A stretch of DNA of 64,000 bases from contig NC_051068.1 of assembly GCF_004664715.2 (NCBI RefSeq), positions 18,162,668 to 18,226,667 of the forward strand, read 5' to 3'. Shown piece after piece: positions 1 to 14,300 of the stretch (its first letter is position 1; each line of letters starts with the position of its first letter). The position numbers and the translations under genes are program-made. This DNA is from Peromyscus leucopus. Lineage: Eukaryota > Chordata > Mammalia > Rodentia > Cricetidae. The notes under the pieces are model-generated. The model did not search any database. It was not told the DNA's origin and worked only from the letters and a program-made list of their open reading frames with translations.

Positions 1-3000
1 ATGATAACCTTCCATGTGACCGAACCAGTCCTTCTTCTGACATAAATGGAAACTCGGTCTCAGATGAACAAGTTGGTGAATTTCTAATGATACTAATAGT
101 TTGGAATTAGGAAACTACACAATTCAAAATGAGTTTCTAAGGCATATCTCCATGTCATTTCCTCTTTGGGAGTTGTTGTAACATTTTGTTGAATATACTA
201 TGACTAGATATTTTCTGAATAGGTATAGGAATATATACCTATGATGCATTTTCCTTCCCAATATAGTATTTAGCATAATACCCTGCTTATGTATGCACTT
301 AATAAATATTTGTTAAGTAAATGAATTTATAGAACTTAATAAAAGTAAGCTTGATTAATTAATTAGGTTTTGATTAATTTAGAAGTCATTAGTAATATTT
401 TATGTAGATAATATTTTTATCAATATCTGCTTATTTTAGATACCATTTTAAGTAATACCTTATATTCAGTTAATTATTTTTATTGTAGTAGAATTTAATT
501 GTGATGGATATGGTAAGAGTAAAAGTATTTAAAATTCTGTATTGTGGAGAAGTTGGGTCACTAACTGCTTGGTGACCTTGGACTAGCAAGTTTTTTAGCT
601 TTTCCTGTTTTTTGTTTTTTTTTTCAGTTATAATAGTGTAGTAAGTAATGTCATTGACTCTACAGAGTTTTGAAGACTGAAACAGATACCATATATGAAA
701 AACTTTACTCAGTGTCTAGTACAAGCAAGAATTTAGTGAATGTATATGGATACACATAAACTTCTGAAAGTAAACAGAAAAAGCTTAAGAAAGCACCCTT
801 TCACTAAGAAATAGATAGTGAGCACCTAGTATTCATGGTTATACTCACCTCTGAACCCCATTTCCTGAGGATTATTGATTTTTATTTCTTTGTTGTGAGA
901 AACAGATGTCAGTGTGTTGGTCTAGGTATGCTGTATGTAGCCTGCATGTGGAGATCAGAGACAGCCTCTGACTATCAGCCCTCACCTTCTCCCTGAGACA
1001 GGTTTCTTCAATGCTGTGTAAACCAGGTTGGCTGGTATTAGAGCATCCTGAGATTCTCCTGTCACCACCTCTCATTCCCCTGTGGGAACACACTGAAATT
1101 ACAGACGTGTAGTACTGCCTGGGGAGTGTTTGTTTTAATGTGGGTTCTGATGATTCGAACTCAGGTTGTCAGGCTTGCTGGGCAAATGCTGTTACCCATC
1201 AAGCCATATCCCCAGCCCCTGGGGATTTATTTTTATTTGGTCCATAGTTGAAGAGTTAATAAATCCAGAACAGCCTGATGGCTCAGCGGGTAGAACCAAT
1301 TGCCAGGTAGCTTGCTTGGCAACCAAAATTTGATCTCCTGAATCTTCGTAAAAATAGTAGGAAAAAACTGACTCTACAGAGTTGTCCTCTGATCTTCATA
1401 TTTGTACCATGGCACTCTTGCACCCACACTTACACTTAATATTCACACCCCCACACTATAGTAATAAATAACATTTTAAGTTAATCAGTTTCCTTATTAG
1501 TTCTTTAGAAGTGTTTGGAGGATTGAGTTAGAATTTTAATGAAGGGAATGAAGACAGACACATATGGCTGTGAACTGAACAAGAGTTCTTTCAGTGTTCT
1601 TTCCCTCTCACCTATTGACCATGCATATTGCTGCAGTAATAATGCATAAGTCTCCCTCCTTTTTTTAATTGTCAAGTTCTTTGTTTTTATACACCCAAGT
1701 GCTTGGCTCATAGCTCCTTAAAAAAGCAACGTTTCAAATTTAATTATTATGTTTTATGATGCTAAGGATTAAACTCAGGACCTTGTAACATGCTTTGCAA
1801 GAGCCAGCCCTACCACTTAGCTGCCTCCCCAGCCATAGAGGTTTCTTTTGTTGTTGCTATTTTGTTTCTGTTTTTCAGAGACAGTCTTGCTATGTTGCCT
1901 AGACTAGTATTGACCTCCTGGGCTTTTAAAAGATCCTTTTGTCTAAGCCTCCAGAATATCTAGGACTACAGGTTTAGATTTCTTTCTCAAAGAAAAGTAT
2001 ATGGGGTCTAGTAATATGGTTTAGCAAGCAAAGGCATTTGCTGCCTTGTTGCCAAACCTGATGGATGCCCTGGGTTTAGATCTCAAGCAGAAGGTTACGT
2101 CGAGCAGTAGCTGTAGTTCAAGGTTTTATATAAGGGTATACTCTGTTGAGCCTGATGGATGAAAAGGTTTTGTGCTTTAAACCTGTGCTGGTAAGCCTGT
2201 GTTGTAATTCTGCAAGATCAATACATTATTAAGTTGTTGGCTTTTATTTATTTTTTTTTTTGTATAGGATGAAGGAGTTGAATCTGATGATTTGAAAAAA
2301 GATCTACCTCTAATGCCACCACCTCCAGATTCATGTAGCATGAAGTTGACTATTAAAGAAATTTGGTTTAGTTTTGCAGCTCCCACCAATGTGAGATCTC
2401 CTACGCATGCATTTTCTAGGTGAAAAATTTCAAAATGTAGTTTTGTCCATTGACAGTTTGTCCTTATTTCAGACAGTATACTATTCTTTTACATTTACTT
2501 CCTGAAATATTTTTCTGACATCTGATACTCTGTGAGTGCTAAGGTAGCTATTCTTCCTGTCTTTCTCATTGGACACTTTCTGTAGACATTATATATTCTC
2601 TACTTAACCCAATTTCTTTTTAGTATTTTAGCTTTATTTACTTGTCTTGCTGTCGTAAAACTTTTTTGTTTTATTCTTCATTTCAGACATATTTGCCCCT
2701 ATTTCACTTCCAAGTGTCCATTTCTTATTTATATGTTCATAATTTATTAATGACCAAACAGAAAAATATTGCCTCAGTAAAATAATAGTAATTGCTATAG
2801 ATATAGGAGATTGTTTGAAATATAAACCTTGATCTTACATTTTTTTTTATTTTTATTTTAAAAGGCAGCTGAACCTTTTAAGCACTGCAACCCCAGCTGT
2901 TGGTGCATGGCTGGTTCCCATTGATCAACTCAAGTCATCTTTAAACAAATTAGAGACTGAGGGAACCCTGAGAATTTGTGCTGTTATGGGATGTATAATG

Positions 3001-6000
3001 ACAGAAGCATTAGAGGTGTGTCTTTTGATCATATAAGGTATCAGACATGCTTGGTTACTGAAAATGTTTCACTATTATAATAGTTATTGGAAGATAACAG
3101 ATCTACAAGTTCTTAATTACTAGATATCTTTGATTATAGGATCTCTTATATATATATAATTTTAAGTCTTTTGTTCTTGTTTGGTTTTCAGAATAAAAGT
3201 GTACATTTTCCTCTAAGAAGTAAATACAATAGACTTACAAAAGTTGCTCGCTTTCTCCAAGAAAATCCTTCATGTTTACTATGTAATATTCTACATCACT
3301 ACCTCCACCAAGCAAATTACTCCATCATTGATGATGCCACAATGGTTAGTACTAGATTTTTTTTTCTTGTTTTTTGATACAGGGTTTCTTTGTATAGCTC
3401 CTGGAACTCACTTTGTAGATTAGGCTGGCCTTGAACTCACAGATCCTACCTATCTCTGCCTCCTGATTGCTGGGATTAAAGGCCTGCACCACTACACCTG
3501 ATTGGTAAGTATTAGATTTAAGGAAGCTGCTATTCTGTAGCAGTAGTACTGAGGGACAGGATGAGAAATTTGGTCAGAAATACAGGTCAGTAGATAGCAT
3601 TGTGCTCTGATTGACATTCTTGGAGTGGCCTGTATAAAGGTGTTAGAAGCTGTCAGCATAAATAGGATTTCTCAGCATGATAGATTAAATGAGAAACAGT
3701 CAAAGGTGAAATCTGAAAAAATGCCTAACTTCAAGAAGGTTAGAGAGGTTGGATAAAGCTAAACTGAATGCTAAGAAGGGAAGTAAAAAGAAAGGAGAAC
3801 TGAGACAGTTGTATCGTAGAAGCTAAAAGCGTAAGTTTCAAGCCAGGAAATAATCCCTAGAGTCATAATGGTTTAGTAAAATAAAGAGTGATTAATAGAG
3901 GGAGACTATATAATTGCACAACTCATCCCTGCCCCTAGGAAAGCAAATATCAAATTGTGATTGGAGTTTTAGAAGTTTGAGAACATTGCTTGTCTTCTCC
4001 AGGCTTCTGGGTAGTAGAGCATACACAACAATATTTAGTCAAATTAGGCACCTATGTATCAGTACTATTAATGGCCAACCATACCTTTCACCGGGCAAGT
4101 AAAGAATCTCTGATAAGTGGTGGGTTTTAAAAAGATGTTTATATCTAAGACTGAAATAGTTTCTACTTTCTGGAAATTGAAGACACAGTTGTACAATGTA
4201 AGCCTGACATGCCCATTCTAGTTGTAGTCTGAGAAACTACAACAGAGAAACTTGAGACATTAACCCTGAGGGGATGCTCTACAAGATGTGAAAGGAAGAA
4301 AGAGATATAGATGGCACTGTGTCTAGGCAGGAAAGAGAAGACCTGATGTTCCTTAGAAAGTGGGTGTGCTTTCCCACTCTGTTATAAATGGAGCTCTTTG
4401 ACCAAAGTGACCATTTATGTCAGTGTGAGGAATTGCAGTAAAGAAGAGTTGAGGAGAATTCACAATTTTCTTTTTAGACAGAAATAGGAAAGTAGCCAAA
4501 GTTTCTTTCCTGTAATCATCTTTATTGTTAACTTTCAAGATAGTTACAAATCCATTTATACCCAGGATTTAATTTGCAGCAATACATTTTAATATTTAAA
4601 AGTAGAGATGCATGATAGATTACTAATCTTTTCAGTGAATAATTTTATTTCTTCTAAACTTAGTGAATCATCTAAGTAGCTCAAAAGAAATTTTGAATCT
4701 TCATTTGTGCCAAAAAAGTAAAATCAATTAAATGGTTCTTAAAATAACGAAAACAAAAGCACCTTTGTACCCAGTGTTTAATGTCATGTTCACCTGAAGT
4801 AGCTGTGGTGTTTTATGACAAAATTATGTAATGCTGTATTTAGAGTTTGGGTTCTGTATCAGGTATTTTCTGTTACTCTAATCAAATACTTGGGGCTGGT
4901 AATTTATGAACGAAGGACATTTCTACAGTTTTCAAGTACCCAGAGCATAGCACTGGCATCAATGTGGCTCAATCCCTTGGCAGTGGCTTCATGGTGTACG
5001 GGGTGGGGATGTGGGGGAGATATCACAATACCAAGACAGGAAGCCAGAAGCAGGTGAAGTAGTGTCCTTGCTCTTTAATAACAGCCCATGTACAGACTAA
5101 TCAGATCTCACCATAGCTACTGTAATGAATTCTAAGACCACTGTCCTCAGTGATTTCCATTAGATTCCCTCTTAAAGATTCCTCCCCTTTCTAAAAATAT
5201 AGCCACACTGGGACCCAAACTTTTAAAGTCCATAAACCCTCTAGGGACATTTGTAATGTATGTGTAGCTGTAGGAAGTTTTATTGTCAATTTGAAATCCT
5301 AGATATTGTTGAACAAATTATTTAAAAATATAAATTTTAGTTTCTTCATCTCGTAAGTGGGCATTTGGAGATTTAAATAAATTCTTCATTGTTACCGTAG
5401 AGTGATGGACTCCCTGCATTGGTAACTTTAAAGAAAGGATTAGTTGCTTTGGCACGGCAGTGGATGAAGTTCATTGTGGTGACACCTGCCTTCAAAGGAG
5501 TTAGCTTACACCGACCAGCTCAGCCACTGAAACCTCCAGCTGCTATGGACCAGGAGCATGAAGATGGACTTGGCCTGGATAATGGAGGTGGTCTTCAAAG
5601 TGATACTAGTGCTGATGGCGCAGAATTTGAGTTCGATGCAGGTACCTTTAGACTAGGGTACTTTTCTACTTCTCTTTTCTCAGTGTAATCATTGTTTTTT
5701 TGTTTGTTTTTGTGGGGTGGGGTTGGTATGTGCCTCTTGTAGGAATAGCTTCATATTAATAATACACCTCTTTAAAAGATACCAATGAAACCTTTTTCCT
5801 GTAGCTATTAATTAGTGAATTAATAGAAGCAAATGCTAGCTGTTGCATAGTTGGTCACATGGTATTCAATAATTTTAATTTTTGTCTCAAATTCGAAAAT
5901 GCTGTGGTTTAACTGTACAGTTGTGAATTTTTATAAATCCACATTCACAAATGACTTTGGAATCTTTTTATTGAACAAATTTTATAATTTGGCTTTGTGA

Positions 6001-8264
6001 GATACAGTAGATTTAGGATCTATCCAGTAGAGACAACTTCTATAGCAAACTCATTTAAAAAAAAAAAAAAAAAACCTGCCTTTTAAAATTGTATTTGCCC
6101 CATTTATCTATTTTAAAGAAGTTTTATCTTGTCATCTATTGCATATATTTGATATTTAAGTAAATTTAAAAGCCTGAGCTTAGCATACAATTCTGTAAAT
6201 AAAATGTGTTATATATGAAGTTTTTGAAATGTATGTTTGTACTTTAACTTTTTATTATGATAGATTGTCTTAAAGTGTTTTGAAAAAGAATTAAAGATAG
6301 GGGAAAGGGTACTCCTAAAATTACAGCTTTCAGAACATTTGTATAGCATAATTTTTAAAACTTTACTTTTAATAAACATATTATTAAAAGTAGCCTGAAT
6401 TTTATTGATTATTATCCAGAATTTAGTATGCACAGAGGTTGATTAGTTCAGTGACTTCCCTTCTAATTGTTCATAGTACCTGTATTCATTTGTGGCACAC
6501 TGCATAGTCTAGAGGGTAATTGAGTTGAATTTTTGTCACTATATTTGTAGATGATGTAAACTCAGATTAAGGTTGGAGAGTAAGGAAACAAAAATATGAA
6601 GATTATAAAAATTTATATTTTTCAGCTTGTAAAAATGGATTTTAATTATACAGATCAGAATGCTGGTTGATTTGTCAAGAAAATATATGGTCATATATCT
6701 AACTTATTCTTTTTTAACCATTTTAGCCACAGTTAGTGAACACACAATGCTTCTAGAAGGAACAGCTAACCGGCCACCACCTGGTAGCTCTGGACCTGTC
6801 ACTGGAGCTGAAATAATGAGGAAGCTTTCTAAAACTCACACCCATAGTGACTCTGCATTAAAAATAAAGGTATGTTATTACTGGTTTTGATTAAAATTTA
6901 AAACTTACATTGTCGACCTAATTTTTTATTTCAATATTAAATGTATTAAATGCCTACTCCAAATATTCCAATAGTTTATATTGAAATTAATTTGGTTAAT
7001 AACTTTTGGTGTATATATTTCCATGAAAATTGTATCATCAGTGATTAATAATTAAAGACTGCTCAACCTTTGTGGGTTTTTTTTAATCTTATTGAATATT
7101 ATATATAATAAAATTCAGTATTAAAAATGTTGATAATCTTATTTCAGTTTTAGTGATAAGCCTTTTAGGCTGTATATTATCAATTACAAAGCTTAGGTTG
7201 GGATTTTATAAATTACCATCTTAATTTACACTCCATTATTTTAATAAGTTTAAAGAATGCTCGGTAAGAGGGACAGTATAGTCAGGTGAGTAGACTAGCA
7301 TATAGAGCAATACCCTCATTTTAATCCTACTCTGTAACTTGAAAAATTACTGACTGATTTGTGCATCCTTATTTGTAAGGTAGGTATTTTGATAGCAACC
7401 TCCTTTGGAGGATTATGATGAGAAATAACTGAGTTAAGACATGTAAGTGTATCTGATACTTTGTATTATTATGGGTTTTTTTTGTTTGTTTTTAGTTTGC
7501 TTTCCTAAGAACTGAAAACTATTAGTTAATAGTTTTATTTTCACTCAAAGTCTGCATGTAGATTTATAGTAATAGAATAATTTTTTATATTAAAATATTA
7601 AATTTATAAATAAAATTTATAAATAAAATGCACATGAAAAAGGGTTACCAAATAAACAACAGCAACAAAAGTTTTTTCCTAATCATTAAGAAAAAGACAA
7701 GATACTAAAAAGAAAAGTTAAAAAATGGATAAAGGCATAAAATATGTCATAAAAATATGCATACACATATGCAGATGTATTCTCTTATAAAGAAATATAA
7801 AATAAAATGACATTTCCATTTTTATCTATAAGATTAGCATACTAAAACTTTTGATATTATATATTATAGGTGAAGATTTAAGAAAACAGTTATTCTCCTA
7901 CAATATTAGAATATTGTTGTTTGACAAACCTTGTCCTGGGGAGACACTACACACATGGCTACTCACCCCAAATAGAGAACCAATGACACACCAAAGTACA
8001 GATACTACCAGAGTCCAATCTGGAGAAGCAGTGAGTGTTATTGGGTTACTTTCAGGAATAAGAATGGAATGTTTCAATCTGGGAGGACACAGTTGCACAA
8101 GAAGTAAACACGGTCCTGACTTTTGAAGGACAGTATGGCAATTATATGTAAAAGTTAAAATCTTTTCATGTCAAGGACTACTCATTCTAGAAGTGACCAT
8201 AAGTGATTTGTGTGCAGCTATGGATGTCACTGGAGTTACATGGATTGAATTAATAGCAGAATAT

Positions 8265-8312
<48 letters not shown>

Positions 8313-11300
8313 AGTTTTCTACTGCTGTGAAAAAACACCCTGACCAAGGCAACTTATAAAAGAAATCGTTTAAATGGGAACTTACAGTTTCAAAAGGTTA
8401 GAATCTATGACCATCATTGTGAAAAGTATGGAGGCAGGCCAGCATGGCAATGGAGCAGTAGCTGAGAGCTTACTTGTTAAGACAACTATGAGGCAGAAAA
8501 GAGAGCTAACTGGGAATGGCATGGGCTTTTGAAACTTCAAAGCCACCCCTAACAGACCTTTTCCAACAAGGCCACACTTCCTAATCCTTCCCAAATTGTT
8601 CCACCAACTGCAGAACAAAGCATTCAAATATGTGAGCCTATGGTGGCTATTCTTATTCAAACCACCACAGTGTGTATGCTTTTATAGCATATAAATACAT
8701 AATACAGAAAGATAAAAAAACTAGAAAAACATTGGGAAAGGGATCTAGAAAATTAGAACACAGAACTTTCTACTAATGTTTCTTATGCTTTTAAAGTTTT
8801 TATTTTGTGTACATATTGCGTTTTAAATTAATTTATTTGTTAACGTGGTAATTTTAAAACATACACAGTAATAGATTGATGCACTCTTTGTTATTAAAGT
8901 GCTAGAAGGGTGAGTATTCTCATTTCATTTTTGTTGCTGTGACAAATGCACTTAAGCAACACAGAAAGGAAAGGGGATTTTTTTTGTTTGTTTTTTACTT
9001 ATAATTCATGTGATAGTCCATCATTTCAGCGAAGTCAGGACAGGAACTCAAGCACCTAGTCATATCTTACTGACCGTCAAGAAAGAAAAGAGAATATATG
9101 CATCCCTGTTTGTTTGCACTCAGCTAATCTTTGTCCTCTTTTATACTGTGCAGGACCCCTTTTCTAGGGAGTGGTGCCACTTACAACAGGCTGTGTTCCC
9201 ACGTCTTTCAGCAGTTAAAACAGTCTTCCACAGATATGGACATAGGCCAGCCAAGTCTTGACAATGCCCCATTAGACTGTCTTCCCAACTTGACTGTGTC
9301 AAGTTAACAGTCAAAACCAATAAGCAAAGACTTGCTTAAGTCCTAATGCTCTGATTACTGGCCCCTTAGATATTTACAAGCATTTTATTTCCTGTATTCT
9401 TTTTGAGATTCTATTCTATGACTCTTGTTCAACTGTAGAAACTGATTAATGATTCATTGTTAAAATACTTCAAGGAATATACTTAAATACTGAGGTGTAG
9501 CCCTTAGTATTGTACTACAGAGTTATAGAAAATGCATTTTTACATTTGACACTCAACAATCCTAGTAGACAGAATCACTATATTAAAGGGTAGGATAGCT
9601 AGCAGCAATAACAACTGTCAGAGAGGTTGTAATTATCAGGAGTCATTTTTACATATGTTAGAAAAAAATCCTGTGTTCATTTTTTAGGGCATTCATCCGT
9701 ATCATTCTCTGAGTTACACCAGTGGAGACACTGCTACAGATTCTCCAGTCCATGTTGGACGCAGTGGGATGCCCGTAAAGGAGAGTCCAAGGAAGGAGAG
9801 CCTTCTCAGCTATCTGACTGGAAGCTTCCCAAGCCTGCACAACCTTCTGGAAGGCACTCCTCAGAGAAGCAGTGCAGCTGTGAAAAGTAGCTCCCTAACA
9901 AGAACAGGTACCTAGCTCCAGTGGATCCTGGTCTCACCTCTGGACACACACACACACACAATTAAAAATAAAACAATTCTTTCGGCCAGGCGGTGGTGGT
10001 GCATGCCTTTAATCCCAGCACCCGGGAGGCAGAGCCAGGCAAATCTCTGTGAGTTCGAGACCAGCCTGGTCTATAGAGCGAGATCCAGGAGAGGCACCAA
10101 AACTACACAAAGAAATTCTGTCTCGAAAAACAAAACAAAACAAAACAAAAAACCAAAAAAAACAATTCTTTCAATTAATTTTCTAATGTGGAGAATTAGA
10201 AAAAAGTTTATGATATACTTTGGTTGCATGACTAATCTTTTTAGTATGCTTTGTTTTTGAAAAAATATTTTAGAATAAAAGTATAACTTTCATGCCTTTC
10301 ACTTTTTGTTTTCAAATAAGTGTTGACTAATGCCAAACTATACATGCTGAGACTAAGGAATGTAGAATCATCACTCTATGATAATAAAAATGAATTCGGT
10401 TCTAATGCTTTAGAATCCACCTAACAACCTCATGAAGTGAGAGTTAAAAAATGCCTGGAGAGATGGCTCAATAGTTAAGAGCACTAGCTGCTGTTGCAGA
10501 GGACCTAGGTTTGTTTCCCAGCGTCCACATGGCCAGTGACAACCATCTTAACTCCAGTTCCAGTGGATCCTGATGCCCTCCCTCTTCTGGCTCCCACAGG
10601 CACTGCATGCACTTTGTACACAGACACTTAGGCAGAACACCTATACGCATAAAATAAAAGTAAAGGAATCTTTAAAGAAATATTTACAAAGACATTTTTA
10701 TCTGACTTTGTGAAAATATGTAAGTGGCATTCTCTGTGTTATAGTATATGGTAATTTTATTCTCAGTAAACTTTGTTTCAGGAAATACAGTGGCCACTGA
10801 CATGTTGTCTGAACATCCTTTGTTATCTGAGCCATCATCTGTGAGTTTTTATAATTGGATGTCAAATGCTGTCGGTAATCGTGGAAGTGTGGTACAGGAA
10901 TCTCCTGTTACAAAGTCAGGACATAACAGTCTTCCAACAGGTATTACGATTGTCGTTTTTATCTTAACTGTCTTAAGTGGCACGCATAGTTACAGCAAAA
11001 TCTTGTTTCTCAGAGGATGATTAAATTGTCAGATGTTTAAGTGATATTTGGTGGAAATCGGACTCTTTCAGAAAATGGTAAATTAAACTATCATTTGGTA
11101 TTCTTGCTATACCAAATACAAGATTTAAAGAATTTAGAACTTTCATTTGATGTGGTTGGTTAAACATTCATAACACCAAAGGAGGCAGGTTAAAAAACAA
11201 AGTGTAGTTACAACATGGTGTATCTATAGTATAGAAAATATTTTGAATTTGTCTATCTCTCTCTGAGACATCATAACTATTAATTCACGTACTCTTTGTA

Positions 11301-14300
11301 GTTACTTAACAAATACGTAATCAGATGTATGGGAACAGTAAAGTAAGATTTCTTTGCCCAAGGAGAGAGATAAATAAGGCCCATTTATTAATTTTAAAAG
11401 AATATGCCTGTGTAGGACGAAAACTGACAGGATGTTCCCCTAAGAAAGTAATGGCTATATCCAGTGTAAGTATATTAGCCTTCCTTTTCCTATATTTCCA
11501 AGTTACTAAATATTGAAGTAAACTTTGGTACTGATTACTAAGGGCCACTAAAATGAATCTTTAAAACAGCTATCTGAATCATGTGAATTCTTTTCATATA
11601 GAAATTATTAAAATGTGAAAAGTAGTTGATTTGTGAGTGCTTACTCAGCTCTTTTCTTGTTGGTGTGGCCCACCTCAGTTTTGAAGTCATCTGATATCTT
11701 CATGCTAGGTCTTTGCATTGACTCTAGACTGAAGACAATACAAAGATGGCACCCTGCAGTTCTTGGCATCTTTTCTGGTTCTCAGTTTCACTATTGTTCT
11801 GAGTGGCTGTAGTTTAAATTACCAGAGAACTGGAATGGAACAGTTCCTCTTTCTCAAGGGTCCTTTGTATGGAAACTTACGTGATAAAGAACATGAGAGG
11901 AGGGGGGAACCTTAGTTCATTTGGTTTTGTTCATCCTCAGAAAAGCCTGGATGTGGTTCTGTTAACTCTGTGGCTTTTACCCTGCTACATTTACTTTTCA
12001 AAGATTTTTCCAGTCATAAAATTCTACATTTTGGACTGACTGGCTTGAGTACCTGGATAAAGATCACTAGTATTTTCTGAATATTTATTTTCATTTTTTA
12101 ATTAATAAATTACATCTATAAAATTTTACTATTACATATTATTAGTTTTTCTTTTCCTTATCAATGGTCTGGTAAGGGTACTACAACATGGATTGTTTTT
12201 AATTTTGACTTGTTATGCTCTTTTATGGTTTTCCTATTTCCAAATGGAGTCACATTTTACTCTTGAAATTTTGATGCTAGGAGTTGCACCCAATCTTCCT
12301 ACAATACCGTCAGCCTCAGATTTCAACACCGTCTTGTCTAGTGATCAGAATACTCTGGATGGGACACATTCTCAGCACAGTACTAGTCAAGATGATGTGG
12401 CAGGTGTGGAAGAAGCAAACCAAGGCTTTCCTGCTGTTCAGCTTGCTGATGCACAGGTGAGCTTACCTGTTTTACTTGATACTGAACTCACCTCCTGCAG
12501 CAGGGCTTAGAGCAGGAACCATTAAGCAGTAGGTGCCTGAAGTTCAAATGAACTCTATTCTGTGCCTGTGGTAAAAGCCTTCATGCAGAACAGGAACAGC
12601 TTTTAAAAAGTACATTGATTAATCATGAATGCAGATTTACCAAAAGGTTATCAAATTGAAAGTCTGATTATGATGTTCTTATTATGCATTAAAAATTGAC
12701 TGTAATATGACTAGAAAGTTAAATTTTATCATATACCACAGTCTTTATTAATAGGCATCTCAGCCTTTTGTCCCAGGGTTTGACACTTATCATAGATAAA
12801 TAGTGGGAAATCATTTAGAATATCTTTTTTAAGTTTGAATGACTAGAAGGCAAATTGGAGAGTAGGACATAGGGATTAAGAACTGTCAGAGTGAAAGAGG
12901 CTTGAATGTAAATATGTACTTATGAGGAGTTCAGAAGGCCACCCACAAAAGAAAGAAGGGGTAGGGTGGAATGACATTTGTACACAAATGAGAAATAATG
13001 ACATAATATGTATTTTTACTCTAAAAATTTTGGGGAAAGGAGGAGATTTGTAAATTATTAGCTTCCTTTTCTTCTGTATCACATATACCACATTTACTTA
13101 TTTTATGTTTTGGAGTATTTTTTAGGACTTCTTTTTTAAATGGGAGAGTAGGAAAATCTTTTTAGCTCCTGTTTCAAGTTCATTGTGCATATTTGAATCC
13201 ACTGGGAAACACAAAGACTTAGACGCAATTCAAATGTAGATTCAGTGAATTTATTCTTACTGCTAACAAAAGGACTGTAACCTTAGAGCCAAAGGGCATG
13301 CTGGAAGCGGGGTAAGGTGATTTTGAAGGCAGACATCAGAAAGGCGTGTATTAACAACTATCCATGGAATTGAATCTACAGAGGGGCGGTTGATAGAGTA
13401 TTATGGTATTCTACTATTAGACATATATAATTGCTTCTGTGACATTGAGTTAGCTGGAGATTTGACCAGAGTAATGCATATCTATAAGCATTTAGAGAAG
13501 GAATCTTTAAAATATATGTGCTAAAACATGTTAAATAACTGAAATAGCCAAGTAATATCATTTCAAATGGGATAAATGTTCATAATACAACATGTAAACT
13601 GTTTGTATGTTATTACTAGAAGTGTTAAACTATTAGTGAACCATATATATTGGTTTTGGGTTGTTTTGTTTTTGTTTCCATTCCTGGAGATTGAGCTCAT
13701 AGCGTCTCTCATGCTAGGCAAGTGTCTATTACTGAGCTGTAGCCCCATCCCACTTTAAAAAGTTATTTTGAGATAAGGTCTCACTAAGTTGCCTAGGCTG
13801 CCCTTGAACTCACTCTGTAGCTCAGGCTTTGAATTCTTATTCATTTTGACTAGCTTCTCTATTAGCTGTGATAGTAGGCTTGTACCACAAGGTCTAGTAC
13901 CAGTTTTGTTTAATAGAAACACACATAGAATTTTTAAAAAGCATGAGTGAATGTAATTTAAATTATTTTATTCTCAGGAAAGTTATAGGTAATCTTTGTT
14001 TTCGTCAAAACCATTATGATGTCTGTTTTGTTTCATTTAGTGATAATAGATGCTATGTGCTAGAATAAGAACAAAAGTAAACAATGAACAGTTAATTATG
14101 TTAATGTGATTGTTTGATGTCTTCCAGGTTGTTTTTAAACCTCTTCTGAGTCATACTGGAATCCAGTCACAGGACACAATGCCCCTCTGTTACCGGATGT
14201 ACTTTGGAGAACACCTTTCATTTTCAGGAACTTTGGACTGCCTCAGAGCAGATATTGTAGATTCAGACACAGCTAAAGACAGAAAAGGCAAAAGAGCAAG

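Noticed and set aside
9984..10159. 7SL-like RNA sequence
   Set aside because: B1 SINE, with target-site duplication and A tail; not an SRP RNA gene.
12193..12280. Open extension upstream of w8
   Set aside because: Intron sequence that happens to lack stops; the acceptor at 12279-12280 and family sequence fix the exon start.
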